From WHSW01 sp963729075 (GTDB taxonomy: Bacteria; Actinomycetota; Thermoleophilia; Solirubrobacterales; 70-9), in NCBI GenBank assembly GCA_963729075.1, contig CAVSMU010000019.1, positions 62,001 through 126,000 on the forward strand: 64,000 bases of DNA. Reading direction: 5' to 3'. The notes below the pieces were generated by a model, which had not been told where the DNA came from, searched no databases, and was given only the letters and a program-made list of their open reading frames with translations. Shown here in pieces: positions 16,295 through 25,077 of the stretch. Both the position numbers and the translations under genes were made by a program. Position 1 is the stretch's first letter. Each line of letters opens with the position of its first letter.

Positions 16295-17401
16295 CTAGGG
16301 CGCGTCCGCGGCCCCGAGCCGCGCGCCCGGACGCAGCTCGTCGGCGAGCGGGCCGTCGAGGGCCGCCTCCGCGAGCGCCCGCCCCACGGCCGGCGCGTGC
16401 TTGAACATGTTGTCGCCCGCGACGAACAGCGTCCGGCCCGACTCCCAGACGCCGATCGCGTCCTCGCCCCAGGGCAGCGACGTGACCCAGCAGTGGCGGT
16501 AGTCGACCGGGGTGGGATCGAGGCCCGGAAGCGCCCGCCGCACGTAGGCGAGGCCGCGATCGGTGACCGAGGCCAGCGTGGCGGGCGCGATGACGCTCGC
16601 GTCCTCGCGGGCGGCCGCGCGTCCATCGACACCGATCGAGTAACGACTCGAGCCCGGTGACGGGGCACCGTATACGCCCGCCTCGCCGAACTGCTCGCTG
16701 CCGTCGAGCAGGCACGCGAGGCGCGCGGGAGCCGGGCCGCGAACATCGAACGACACCCGGCCGTGCAGTGACATCTCGACCGGGATCGACAGGCCGAGTC
16801 CGCGGGCGAAGCGCGCCGTGTCCCGCCCGGCGCAGACGACCGCCGACCCGTGCTCACCCCGCGCCCCGGCCGCGCGCACCTCGACCGAGCCCTCCGCTCG
16901 CTCCCACATCGCGAGGGCCTCATCGGTCACGAGGTCATCGCCGAGCCGGCCGACGAGCGCTCCGACCGCGGCGGCCGCGCGGATCGAGCCGCCCTCGGCG
17001 TCGAAGGCCGCCGGCCCGCCGACCGCCGCCAGCGCCGGCATCCGGTCGGCCAGCTCCCCGGGCTCTACCGCCGCGGCGTCGACCCCGGCCGCGCGCAGCA
17101 GCTCGAGGCGCCGCGGCACCTCCGGGCCGAGCATCACGACACCGTCCGCGGAGACGAGCTCGAGCCCGAGCTCGTCCTCCCACTCGCGATAGAGGGCGCG
17201 GCTGCGTCGGGCGAGAGCGACGAGCCGCGGATCGTCGTGAGCATGGCGGAAGACGCGCGAGTCCCCTCCGGACTGGCCAGCGCCGGGCGTGCCGCGCTCG
17301 TAGACCGTCACGGTCGCCCCGCGCGCGCGGACGGCGAAGGCGGTCGCCAGCCCGACGATGCCGGCACCGATGACCGCGACGTCGGAGGTCCTGGTGGGCA
17401 C
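16295..17401 (-). CDS. FAD-dependent amine/D-amino-acid oxidase family (sarcosine oxidase-like)
   Basis: 368 residues of the DAO superfamily. FAD-binding motif VAVIGAGIVGLATAFAVRARG at the N-terminus in outline (DVAVIGAGIVGLATA), then GAGQSGGDSRVFRHAH near residue 41, as in monomeric sarcosine and N-methyltryptophan oxidases, and a C-terminal FVAGDNMFKHAPAVGRALAE resembling the GFSGHGFKxxP closing motif with His replaced by Asn-Met. Start GTG 17401 is 5 bases after the mutase stop, so the two are co-transcribed. Substrate unknown. Confidence 0.82.
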   Translation of the reverse strand: MPTRTSDVAVIGAGIVGLATAFAVRARGATVTVYERGTPGAGQSGGDSRVFRHAHDDPRLVALARRSRALYREWEDELGLELVSADGVVMLGPEVPRRLELLRAAGVDAAAVEPGELADRMPALAAVGGPAAFDAEGGSIRAAAAVGALVGRLGDDLVTDEALAMWERAEGSVEVRAAGARGEHGSAVVCAGRDTARFARGLGLSIPVEMSLHGRVSFDVRGPAPARLACLLDGSEQFGEAGVYGAPSPGSSRYSIGVDGRAAAREDASVIAPATLASVTDRGLAYVRRALPGLDPTPVDYRHCWVTSLPWGEDAIGVWESGRTLFVAGDNMFKHAPAVGRALAEAALDGPLADELRPGARLGAADAP

Positions 17402-17405
17402 CTCG

Positions 17406-19064
17406 CTAGAACTGCGGGTGCTCGGTGTAGGTGCCGAAGACCTGCTGCAGCGCGGCGACCATCTCACCCTCCGAGGCCCGCGTCCGCGCCGCCTCGATGA
17501 TGGCGGGCATCAGGTTGGCGTCCGTGGTGGCGGCGTCGCGGAGTGCGACCAGCGCCGCCTGCGCAGCCGTGGCGTCGCGCTTTGCCTGGGTGCGCTCCAG
17601 CCGCTCGCGCTGGCGACGCTCGGCGGCGGGATCCGGACGGTGAATCTCGGTCAGCTCGTCGTCGGCCACCCGGTAGTCGTTGACCCCGACGACGATCCGC
17701 TGTCGCTCGTCGACCTCCCGCTGGTAGGCAAAGGCGGCATCGGCGATCTCCCGCTGCGGGAACCCGGTCTTGATCGCCTCGACCATCCCGCCGAGCTCGT
17801 CGATGCGATGGAAGTAGTCGTAGGCGGCGACCTCCATCTCGTCGGTGAGTCGCTCGACGAAGTAGGAGCCGCCCAGGGGGTCGGCGGTGTTCGTGACGCC
17901 GGACTCGTGCGCGATCACCTGCTGGGTGCGGAGCGCGATTCGCACCGCCTCGGCGGTCGGCAGCGCCAGCGCCTCGTCGAATGAGTTCGTGTGCAGCGAC
18001 TGGGTTCCCCCGAGGACTCCGGCGAGAGCCTCGATCGTGGTCCGGACGATGTTGACCAGCGGCTGTTGCGCGGTGAGCGAGACCCCCGCGGTCTGGGTGT
18101 GGAAGCGCATCATCTGCGAGCGCGGGTCCCGCGCGCCGTAGGTGTCGCGCAGCTCGCGGGCCCAGATCCGGCGCGCCGCCCGGTACTTCGCGATCTCCTC
18201 GAAGAAGTCGATGTGGGCGTTGAAGAAGAACGACAGCCGGGGGGCGAAGTCGTCGACGTCGAGGCCGCGCTCGAGCCCCCGCTCGACGTACGTGAAGCCG
18301 TCCTTGAGCGTGAAGGCGAGCTCCTGGGCGGCGGTCGACCCCGCCTCGCGGATGTGGTAGCCGGAGATCGAGATCGGGTGCCAGCGCGGCATCTCGGCCG
18401 TGCACCATTCGATCATGTCGGTGACCAGGCGCATCGCCGGCTCGATCGGGAAGCACCACTCCTTCTGGGCGATGTACTCCTTGAGGATGTCGGTCTGGAT
18501 CGTGCCTCCGAGCGCCCGCGGCGAGATCCCCTTCTCCTCCGCCGCGACGACGTAGAAGGCGAGCAGGATCGCCGCCGGGGCGTTGATCGTCATCGAGACC
18601 GTTACCTCGTCGAGCGGAATGCCTGCGAACAGGGTCTCCATGTCGTCGACCGTGTCGATCGCCACGCCCTCCACGCCGACCTCGCCCAGCGAGCGCACGT
18701 GATCGGAGTCCAGGCCCATGAGGGTGGGCATGTCGAACGCGGTCGACAGGCCCATCTGGCCCGCCTCGAGCAGGTAGCGGAAGCGCTCGTTGGTCTCCTC
18801 GGCGGTCCCGAAGCCCGCGAACTGGCGCATCGTCCAAAGCCGGCCCCGGTACATCGAGGGATAGACGCCGCGAGTGAACGGGTGCTCGCCGGGATGGCCG
18901 AGCTTGGTCGCGGGATCGAACCCCTCGAGGTCCTCCTCCGTGTAAAGGGGCTCGATCGGGTGACCAGAAATCGTCTCGAAGGGGGCGTCCCGCTCGGGAG
19001 TGCGGTCATAGAGCTCTGACCGCCACTGATGCGCGCGACGCCGCGCCTCGGGCTCGATCGCCAT
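17406..19064 (-). CDS. Methylmalonyl-CoA mutase large subunit (archaeal-type alpha chain)
   Basis: 552 residues, catalytic TIM-barrel chain without the B12 domain. RGVYPSMYRGRLWTMRQFAG near residue 65, TAEETNERFRYLLEAGQ and GLSTAFDMPTLMGLDSDH near 110, and FHTQTAGVSLTAQQPLVN near 315 are family blocks; the Tyr and Arg of YPSMYRGR lie where methylmalonyl-CoA specificity is set. It completes propionyl-CoA breakdown to succinyl-CoA together with the B12 subunit (15416-15829) and MeaB (27043-28002). TAGACT 7 nt before the ATG suggests a leaderless mRNA. Confidence 0.93.
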   Translation of the reverse strand: MAIEPEARRRAHQWRSELYDRTPERDAPFETISGHPIEPLYTEEDLEGFDPATKLGHPGEHPFTRGVYPSMYRGRLWTMRQFAGFGTAEETNERFRYLLEAGQMGLSTAFDMPTLMGLDSDHVRSLGEVGVEGVAIDTVDDMETLFAGIPLDEVTVSMTINAPAAILLAFYVVAAEEKGISPRALGGTIQTDILKEYIAQKEWCFPIEPAMRLVTDMIEWCTAEMPRWHPISISGYHIREAGSTAAQELAFTLKDGFTYVERGLERGLDVDDFAPRLSFFFNAHIDFFEEIAKYRAARRIWARELRDTYGARDPRSQMMRFHTQTAGVSLTAQQPLVNIVRTTIEALAGVLGGTQSLHTNSFDEALALPTAEAVRIALRTQQVIAHESGVTNTADPLGGSYFVERLTDEMEVAAYDYFHRIDELGGMVEAIKTGFPQREIADAAFAYQREVDERQRIVVGVNDYRVADDELTEIHRPDPAAERRQRERLERTQAKRDATAAQAALVALRDAATTDANLMPAIIEAARTRASEGEMVAALQQVFGTYTEHPQF

Positions 19065-19071
19065 GCATTGG

Positions 19072-19077
19072 AGTCTA
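19072..19077 (-). promoter_or_regulatory. -10 box of the mutase large-subunit gene (TAGACT)
   Basis: TAGACT on the minus strand, 7 nt before the ATG at 19064. Confidence 0.5.
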
Positions 19078-19090
19078 GGCAGAGCGCCGG

Positions 19091-19096
19091 TAGGGT
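19091..19096 (+). promoter_or_regulatory. -10 box of the membrane protein gene (TAGGGT)
   Basis: TAGGGT, 6 nt before the ATG at 19103; divergent with the mutase promoter 14 bp away. Confidence 0.45.
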
Positions 19097-19102
19097 CGCC
19101 CG

Positions 19103-19885
19103 ATGTCGCGCTCGGCGAGTCGCCGCTGGATGGTCGCCTGCCTGCTCGGGATCGCCGCCTGGATCGGCGTCACCGTGCTCGCGGGCGCGCTCGCCGACGA
19201 TCCAACGACCCAAGCCGACCTGATCGCGTTCGCCGCCGGCGGGACGGCGTTCTTCGGCGCGATCTTCGGCTACTCGCTGTGGCGCACGCGGCGCCGGCCC
19301 GAGCCCGAACTCGACGCGCTGCTCGGCGAGCTCTCGCTGGAGCCCGGCGGCAGCGCGGGCATCGCGGCATCGATCGGCGCGTCGCGGCGCCTGGTCCAGG
19401 CCTACCTGGTGGGCGGCATCGTGGTCACGGCGCTGGGCCTTGCCACGATCTGGCAGGAGGCGTTCGACGCCGGCAGTCCGCGGTGGACGCTCTATGCCCT
19501 CGGCGTCGTCGTGGTCGCGTGGGCGGCGGCCACGCCGGCGATCGTCGGCTGGGCATGGCGGCAGTCGGCGGCCGTGCTGGCGCCACTGGGGCTGACCCAG
19601 AGCCGCAGGTCGGCCACCCTGTCCGGCGAGCGCCACGGGCGCCGGGTACAGGTCGAGATCACGTCGAAGGGCTCGGTGACCCGGGTCACCACGACGGCCG
19701 CAGCGCCCAGCCTCGACGGGGCCGAGATCCTCGCCTACACCGGGCGCGGCTCGGAGCGGATCTGGGACGGCGTCGACGTCGCGGCCGACGGCGAGGCGAT
19801 CACCGTGCGGCGCGAGGGCCACGAGTCGCCGGCGTGGCTGTGGGACCTCTGGCTCGCGGAGCGGCTGGCCGGAGCGGGCGGCTAG
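19103..19885 (+). CDS. Membrane protein of unknown function
   Basis: 260 residues. Four hydrophobic segments at about 10-30, 40-58, 98-118 and 130-152, in two pairs joined by a charged loop (RRRPEPELDALL), then a soluble C-terminal domain of about 100 residues rich in beta-type sequence (RRVQVEITSKGSVTRV). No family is recognised. Divergent from the mutase gene, with which it shares a short promoter region; its 3' end overlaps the amidase stop by 4 bp. Confidence 0.7.
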   Translation: MSRSASRRWMVACLLGIAAWIGVTVLAGALADDPTTQADLIAFAAGGTAFFGAIFGYSLWRTRRRPEPELDALLGELSLEPGGSAGIAASIGASRRLVQAYLVGGIVVTALGLATIWQEAFDAGSPRWTLYALGVVVVAWAAATPAIVGWAWRQSAAVLAPLGLTQSRRSATLSGERHGRRVQVEITSKGSVTRVTTTAAAPSLDGAEILAYTGRGSERIWDGVDVAADGEAITVRREGHESPAWLWDLWLAERLAGAGG

Positions 19886-21273
19886 GAGACCGGCGGACGG
19901 CGATCCGCCCACGGGCGCTCGGCCTCGATCTCGGCCGCGAGCGAGAGCAGCGTGGGCTCGTCGTGGGGCCGGCCGACGAGGCTCACCGACAGGGGCAGGC
20001 CGGCATCCGAGAACCCCGCGGGGACCGCGGCGGCCGGTTGGCCCGTGTGGTTCCAGACCGGCGTGAAGCAGTAGGTGCGGCTCATCCCCAGCACCGTTTG
20101 CAAGGCGCCCTTGCCGCGCCAGCGGCCGACCTCGATCGGCGGCTCACCGACCGTCGGCGTGATCAGCACGTCGCAGTGATCGAACACCCGGTTCATCCGC
20201 TCGGCGTCCGCGTCGGCGGTGCGGCGCATGCGCCGCACGAGCGCGCGCGGGTACAGTCCGCCGAGGCGGGCGAAGCCGCGCGTGCGAGGCTCGAGCCGCT
20301 CCGGATGGGGGACGTGAGCGACGTCGTCGTGGGCGCCGCGCAAATAGCGCGGGACGAAGTTGTTGCCGGCGAGGCCGTGCCTCGGGTCGCGGCGCTCGAC
20401 CCGGTGACCGAGCCCGCGCAGCAGCGCCTCGGTCTCGGCGAGCGCGCCGCGGACCTCGTCGGTGACGATCGGCGGCGCGATCAGCCGGGCGGGCCGGTCG
20501 GAGATCGCGATTCGCAGCCGTGGCGGCCGCGTCCGCGCCGCCTCGACGTAGGCTCGCTCCGATCTCGGCCCATCGGCGGCGGCGCCGTGATCGGCGGTCG
20601 CGTCGAGGAACAGGGCGGTGTCGAGCACGGTGCGGGTCAGGCATCCGTGCACCGACAGGCCCCACCAGTGGTCGGCCGGCGTGAGCGGCAGCCGCCCGCG
20701 CTGGGGCTTGAGCCCGAACAGCCCGCAGAACGCCGCCGGGATGCGGATCGAGCCGCCGCCGTCGGAGGCGGAGGCGGCGCCGACGAGCCCCGCCGCGACG
20801 GCCGCGCCGCTCCCGCCGCTCGAGCCGCCGGGCGACCGCTGGGTGTCCCAGGGGTTGCGCGTGATGCCCCAGCGCTGGGACTCGGTGAACGCGCAGATCG
20901 CCAGCTCGGGCAGCGTGGTCTTGCCGATGATCACCGCGCCGGCCGCGCGCAGTCGCTGGACCAGCTCGCCGTCGGCCGCGGCAGGGCGATCGAAGGCTCC
21001 GGTGCCGAACTGGGTCACCACCCCGCGGACGTCCTCGACGTCCTTGATCGCGATCGGGACGCCGCGCAGGGACCCCTCGCCGCCGCGATCGGCTTCCTCG
21101 GCCTCGGTCAGCGCGCGCTCGGCCAGAACCTCGGTAAACGCGTTCACACGCGGGCCGATCGCCTGGATGCGGGCGAGGTAGAGCTCGACCAGCTCTCGCG
21201 ACGAGACCTCGCCCCCGCGGATCAGCTCCGCCTGGCGCGCAATACCCGCGAACGCGAGGTCTGCCCCTTCCAC
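19882..21273 (-). CDS. Amidase (amidase-signature family)
   Basis: 463 residues. The amidase signature is complete: catalytic Lys in PIAIKDVEDV near residue 74, the cis-Ser in the glycine/serine-rich SPGGSSGGSGAAVAAG stretch near 148, and the nucleophile Ser in DGGGSIRIPAAFCG near 171. Cleaves carboxamides; physiological substrate not predictable, and GatA is unlikely without gatB/gatC neighbours. Start GTG 21273 is supported by a TAGGAT box 6 nt upstream, inside the 3' end of the HAD gene, which it overlaps by 52 bp. Confidence 0.88.
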   Translation of the reverse strand: MEGADLAFAGIARQAELIRGGEVSSRELVELYLARIQAIGPRVNAFTEVLAERALTEAEEADRGGEGSLRGVPIAIKDVEDVRGVVTQFGTGAFDRPAAADGELVQRLRAAGAVIIGKTTLPELAICAFTESQRWGITRNPWDTQRSPGGSSGGSGAAVAAGLVGAASASDGGGSIRIPAAFCGLFGLKPQRGRLPLTPADHWWGLSVHGCLTRTVLDTALFLDATADHGAAADGPRSERAYVEAARTRPPRLRIAISDRPARLIAPPIVTDEVRGALAETEALLRGLGHRVERRDPRHGLAGNNFVPRYLRGAHDDVAHVPHPERLEPRTRGFARLGGLYPRALVRRMRRTADADAERMNRVFDHCDVLITPTVGEPPIEVGRWRGKGALQTVLGMSRTYCFTPVWNHTGQPAAAVPAGFSDAGLPLSVSLVGRPHDEPTLLSLAAEIEAERPWADRRPPVS

Positions 21274-22115
21274 GGCCCGATCCTATGGCGTCCCAGAAGC
21301 CCCGCGACCGCGAGCACGAGCGTGAAGCCGGCGATGGCGAGGCGGCGCCCGAGCTTCTCGAAGCGCATCACTCGCCAGCCCTGGTCGCGGGCGATTCGCG
21401 CCAGGTCCTCGTCGGGGTTGACGACCACCGGATTGCCGACCGCCCGCAGCATCGGCAGGTCCGAGGCAGAGTCCGAGTAGGCGTAGGACGCCTGGAGGTC
21501 GATCGCGTGCTCGGCCGCGAACCTGCGCATCGCCTCGACCTTGCCCTCCCCGTACATGAACGTTCCACCGATCTCGCCGGTGAACAGGCCGTCCTCTCCG
21601 ATTTCGTAGGCGGTGCCGATGCCGCCGTCCATGTAGAGGATGCGGGCGAGGAGCCGGACCAGCTCGTCGCCGGCGGCGCTGACGATGAAGGTCGGCCGGC
21701 CCGCGTCCTGGTGCGCGTAGACCTCCTCGAGCATCTCCGGATAGATGCGCGGCAGGACGCCGACCAGGACCTCAGGCGCCATCCTCGAGATCTGGCGGGC
21801 GGACGTCCCCCGAAAGATCAGCTTGATCTCCGCCAGCAGCTTCTCCGTCGCCTCGTCGGTCGAGCCGCGAAGCCGGAACCGCATCGCGTCGACCCCCCAG
21901 CGCGCCATCTGCCGACGGCTCACCAGCCCGGCCTTGGTGGCCGCCCGCGCCCAGGGCAGCCCCGACGACCCCGCCATGAGCGTACGGTCGAGATCAAAGA
22001 ATGCCGCTCCGCGGCCCTCTTTGATCTCCGCTACCGCCTCCGGCATGCTCCGCTTCGCGTCCGCTGCCGGAGGGTCGGCGACAGGCCGGCGGATCGGCGA
22101 CCCGCTAGCCGCCAT
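21222..22115 (-). CDS. HAD-IB family phosphatase with C-terminal membrane segment
   Basis: 297 residues. Motif I FFDLDRTLMAGSSG (nucleophile Asp in DLDRT) near residue 40, motif II TFIVSAAGDE near 144, and motif IV YAYSDSASDLPML near 213, the SerB/HAD-IB pattern. A hydrophobic stretch near residues 258-275 may anchor it to the membrane, as in CicA-like and lipid phosphatases. ATG 22115 follows GAGGTGA and overlaps the thiolase stop, so translation is coupled; ATG 22046 is an alternative. Substrate unknown. Confidence 0.85.
   Translation of the reverse strand: MAASGSPIRRPVADPPAADAKRSMPEAVAEIKEGRGAAFFDLDRTLMAGSSGLPWARAATKAGLVSRRQMARWGVDAMRFRLRGSTDEATEKLLAEIKLIFRGTSARQISRMAPEVLVGVLPRIYPEMLEEVYAHQDAGRPTFIVSAAGDELVRLLARILYMDGGIGTAYEIGEDGLFTGEIGGTFMYGEGKVEAMRRFAAEHAIDLQASYAYSDSASDLPMLRAVGNPVVVNPDEDLARIARDQGWRVMRFEKLGRRLAIAGFTLVLAVAGLLGRHRIGPWKGQTSRSRVLRARRS
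21280..21285 (-). promoter_or_regulatory. -10 box of the amidase gene (TAGGAT)
   Basis: TAGGAT on the minus strand, 6 nt before the amidase GTG, lying within the coding sequence of the upstream HAD gene. Confidence 0.45.
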
Positions 22116-23289
22116 TCACCTCGAGGACGATCGCGTCGCCCTGTCCCCCGCCACTGCAGATTGCCGCGCAGCCGACGCCGCCGCCTCGACGGCGGAGCTC
22201 GTGAACGAGCGCCCCGACGATGCGGGCGCCGGAGGCGCCGATCGGATGCCCCAGCGCAATCGCCCCCCCGTTGACGTTGACGTCGTCCTCGGAGACCCCG
22301 AGCATCCGCAGCGAGTTGAGCGCGACCGAGGCGAAGGCCTCGTTGATCTCCCAGAGGTCGATCTCGTCGGCCGAGCGGTCGAGCTTGTCGAGCGCCTGCT
22401 GCGCGGCGCGCGCCGGCGTCCGGGCGAGGTAGGGGAAGTCGTCGGCGACGGTGCCGTAGGCGAGCACCGTGGCCAGGGGCTCGCGCCCGTTCGCTTCGGC
22501 CCACTCGTCCGAGGCGACCACCACGGCGGCGGCGCCGTCGTTCACGCCCGGCGAGTTGCCGGCCGTATGCGTCGCGTCCTCGCCGCCGACGGCCGGCAGC
22601 TTCGCGAGCGTCTCGACGGTGGAGTCGGGCCGAATCGCCTCGTCGGCCTCGACCACGTTCTCGGCCTTCCGCGTCTTCACCGTCACCGAGACGATCTCCT
22701 CGGCCAGCCTGCCCTCGTCGGTCGCCTGGGCGGCGAGCTGATGCGAGCGGGCGGCCCACCGGTCCATGTCCGGCCGCGTGATCTCGAGCTCGTTCGAGAC
22801 CTCGCTCGCCTCGTTGATCATCTGCTTGTGCGTGAACGGGTTGGTGAGCCCGTCATGCGTCATCGCGTCGACCGTGGGCTTGTCCCCCATGCGGAAGCCG
22901 AAGCGTGCGCCTGGGAGCAGGTAGGGGGCGTTCGACATCGACTCCATCCCGCCGGTCACGCCGATCTCCAGGTCGCCGGCCCGGATCGCCTGGTCGGCGA
23001 GCCCGATCGTGCGCATGCCGGAGGCGCAGACCTTGTTGATCGTCTCCGACGGCACCTCGCGGGGGATCTCCGCCTTGATCTGCGCCTGGCGCGACGGGAT
23101 CTGACCCTGGCCTGCCTGCAGGACCTGGCCGAAGATCACCTGCTGGACCTGATCGGGGGCGACCTCGGATCGCTCGAGCGCCGCGCCGATCGCCTCGGCG
23201 CCGAGGTCGGTCGCGTCCTTGGTCGCGAGGGCGCCGCCCATCTTCCCGAACGGGGTGCGCGCGGTGCCGAGGATGACTGTCTGGGGCAT
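22105..23289 (-). CDS. Acetyl-CoA C-acyltransferase (thiolase)
   Basis: 394 residues. Nucleophile Cys in NKVCASGMR near residue 88, NEAFASVALN near 316, His in GGAIALGHPIGASGAR near 347 and the second Cys in CSGGGQGDA near 379. Catalyses thiolytic cleavage of 3-ketoacyl-CoA or the reverse condensation; biosynthetic versus degradative type cannot be told from sequence alone, but the neighbouring acyl-CoA dehydrogenase and the ETF genes favour degradation. ATG 23289 has AGAAAGG five bases upstream, so this gene is conventionally led. Confidence 0.93.
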   Translation of the reverse strand: MPQTVILGTARTPFGKMGGALATKDATDLGAEAIGAALERSEVAPDQVQQVIFGQVLQAGQGQIPSRQAQIKAEIPREVPSETINKVCASGMRTIGLADQAIRAGDLEIGVTGGMESMSNAPYLLPGARFGFRMGDKPTVDAMTHDGLTNPFTHKQMINEASEVSNELEITRPDMDRWAARSHQLAAQATDEGRLAEEIVSVTVKTRKAENVVEADEAIRPDSTVETLAKLPAVGGEDATHTAGNSPGVNDGAAAVVVASDEWAEANGREPLATVLAYGTVADDFPYLARTPARAAQQALDKLDRSADEIDLWEINEAFASVALNSLRMLGVSEDDVNVNGGAIALGHPIGASGARIVGALVHELRRRGGGVGCAAICSGGGQGDAIVLEVNGG

Positions 23290-23378
23290 CGAGGCCTTTC
23301 TGCTCGGGCGGCTCGGGAGCGCCCCGGCCGCGGAGGGGTCCCGGACAATGCTAGTCAAGCCATCCCGAACGCTCGCTA

Positions 23379-23384
23379 TAGACT
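23379..23384 (+). promoter_or_regulatory. -10 box of the leucyl aminopeptidase gene (TAGACT)
   Basis: TAGACT (within TATAGACT), 8 nt before the GTG at 23393. Confidence 0.5.
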
Positions 23385-23392
23385 CGCCGCCC

Positions 23393-24853
23393 GTGGAGCT
23401 GGAGGTCGTATCGGGGGAGCTCGAGCGGCTGGACGCCGACGTGGTGGCGCTCGCCTTCGCGCAGGGCGACGAGCTGCCGGAGACGATCCGCAACGCGCCC
23501 GGGGCCGCCGACGCCAAGCCGGACTTCAAGAAGCTCGCCCTCGTGCACCCCGCGCGCCCGGCGCGGGTACTGGTCGCCGGCGCCGGAGATCCCGCCGACG
23601 TCGACCTCGAGCGCCTGCGGGTGATCGCCGCCCTGGTCGCGAAGCGGGCCGGCGCCGTGGACGCGAGGTCGCTCGCCTGGGTCCTCCCCGGCGGCCCCGA
23701 CGCGCCCGGGCGAGCCGCCGCCCTGGTCGAGGGGACGATCCTCGCCGACTATCGCTTCGACCGCTACCGCTCGCCCGGCGACGACCCGCCGCCACCGACG
23801 ATCGAGCGGCTCGTCATCGCGACGGGCGAGGACGCGCGCGAGGCGACCGCGGCCGAGGCGGCGATCGCAGTCATCGCCGCCGACGCGGCGAACCGGGCCC
23901 GAGAGCTTCAGAATCTGCCCGCCAACGTGCTCACCCCGTCGGCGCTGGCCGAGCGAGCGGAGGAGCTGGCGGCGTCCTACGATCGGATCGAAGCCGAGGT
24001 CCTCGACCGCGCCGCCGTGGCCGCCCTCGGCATGGGCGGCCTGATCGCCGTCTCACAGGGCAGCGCGGCGGAGCCGCGGCTGATCACGCTTCGCTACGCG
24101 GGCGGTGGCGGCGGCCCGCGGGTCGGCCTGGTCGGCAAGGCGGTCACCTTCGACAGCGGCGGGATCTCGATCAAGCCGTCCGCGGGCATGGAGGAGATGA
24201 AGATGGACATGTCCGGCGGGGCCGCCGTGATCGAGGCCTTCGCCGCGATCGCCGAGCTCGGACTCGGGCTGGACCTGGTCGCGGCGATCCCCGCCACCGA
24301 GAACATGCCCAGCGGGACCGCGGTGAAGCCGGGCGACATCATCACCCAGCTGAGCGGCAAGACCGTCGAGGTCAACAACACCGACGCCGAGGGGCGGCTG
24401 ATCCTCGCGGACGCGCTCACCTACTGCGTACGCGAGCTCGGCGCCGAACGGGTCGTGGACCTGGCGACGCTGACCGGCGCCGTCCTGGTCGCGCTCGGGT
24501 CGACCTACGCGGCGCTGATCTCGAACGACGACGAGTGGGCGGAGGCCGTTCGCCGCGCGGCCGAGCACAGCGGTGAGATCGCGTGGCGGCTCCCGCTCCA
24601 TCCCGAATACAAGGAGCTGACGAAGGGCAAGTTCGCCGACCTGACCAACTCGGCCGCAAAGCGCAAGGCGGGAACGATCTACGCCGCCTCGTTCCTCGAG
24701 GAGTTCGTCGACGAGGTTCCGTGGGCGCACCTGGACATCGCCGGGACCGCGTGGGACACCGGGCGCGAGTACGTGGGCAAGGGCGCGAGCGGCTACGGGA
24801 CGCGGCTCTTGATCCGGCTCGCTCGCGACCTCGAACGCGAGGCGAGCTCCTAA
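23393..24853 (+). CDS. pepA: Leucyl aminopeptidase (M17 family)
   Basis: 486 residues, two-zinc cytosolic aminopeptidase. Metal/catalytic Lys and Asp in AVTFDSGGISIKPSAGM near residue 255, metal ligands in NTDAEGRLILADAL near 330 (M17 signature NTDAEGRL), and VDLATLTGA near 355. N-terminal macrodomain-like half is typical. GTG 23393 is chosen over an ATG at 23348 because of the TAGACT box and because VELEVVSGELERLDAD is a normal family start. Divergent from the thiolase gene. Confidence 0.92.
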   Translation: MELEVVSGELERLDADVVALAFAQGDELPETIRNAPGAADAKPDFKKLALVHPARPARVLVAGAGDPADVDLERLRVIAALVAKRAGAVDARSLAWVLPGGPDAPGRAAALVEGTILADYRFDRYRSPGDDPPPPTIERLVIATGEDAREATAAEAAIAVIAADAANRARELQNLPANVLTPSALAERAEELAASYDRIEAEVLDRAAVAALGMGGLIAVSQGSAAEPRLITLRYAGGGGGPRVGLVGKAVTFDSGGISIKPSAGMEEMKMDMSGGAAVIEAFAAIAELGLGLDLVAAIPATENMPSGTAVKPGDIITQLSGKTVEVNNTDAEGRLILADALTYCVRELGAERVVDLATLTGAVLVALGSTYAALISNDDEWAEAVRRAAEHSGEIAWRLPLHPEYKELTKGKFADLTNSAAKRKAGTIYAASFLEEFVDEVPWAHLDIAGTAWDTGREYVGKGASGYGTRLLIRLARDLEREASS

Positions 24854-24990
24854 CGCCCGCGCCGGCCCGCGGGCCGGGGGCCGGCCGGATAGAGGAGGTC
24901 GGCGAGGATCTCCTCGTCGTCCAGCTCGATGTCGAGCGGGCCGATGTCGATCCGGGCGAGGTCGCTGAAGTCGATCGGGACGAGCCGCAT
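24850..24990 (-). CDS. Small hypothetical protein (46 residues)
   Basis: ATG 24990 is preceded by AGGAGG at ideal distance and reads MRLVPIDFSDLARIDIG, an acidic middle (LDDEEILADLL) and a basic tail (PAGRRGR). The stop overlaps the aminopeptidase stop tail-to-tail. It is too short to assign, but the ribosome site and acidic-then-basic composition favour a real small protein. It lies divergent from the HxlR regulator and could share its control. Confidence 0.45.
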   Translation of the reverse strand: MRLVPIDFSDLARIDIGPLDIELDDEEILADLLYPAGPRPAGRRGR

Positions 24991-25037
24991 TTGGGGTCCT
25001 CCTAAGCTCGTTGCTTGACGAAACCGACCGTAGCAAC

Positions 25038-25060
25038 CTGAGTTGTTTGACGCAACTCAG
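25038..25060. promoter_or_regulatory. Inverted-repeat operator upstream of the HxlR gene
   Basis: CTGAGTTG-tttgacg-CAACTCAG, 8-bp perfect arms around a 7-nt spacer, immediately before the -10 box of the HxlR gene and between it and the divergent small gene. Probable autoregulatory site of the HxlR dimer; binding is inference. Confidence 0.6.
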
Positions 25061-25065
25061 TGTGC

Positions 25066-25071
25066 GACAAT
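25066..25071 (+). promoter_or_regulatory. -10 box of the HxlR gene (GACAAT)
   Basis: GACAAT, 6 nt before the GTG at 25078, same geometry as the other leaderless genes here though the first base differs. Confidence 0.4.
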
Positions 25072-25077
25072 CACACA

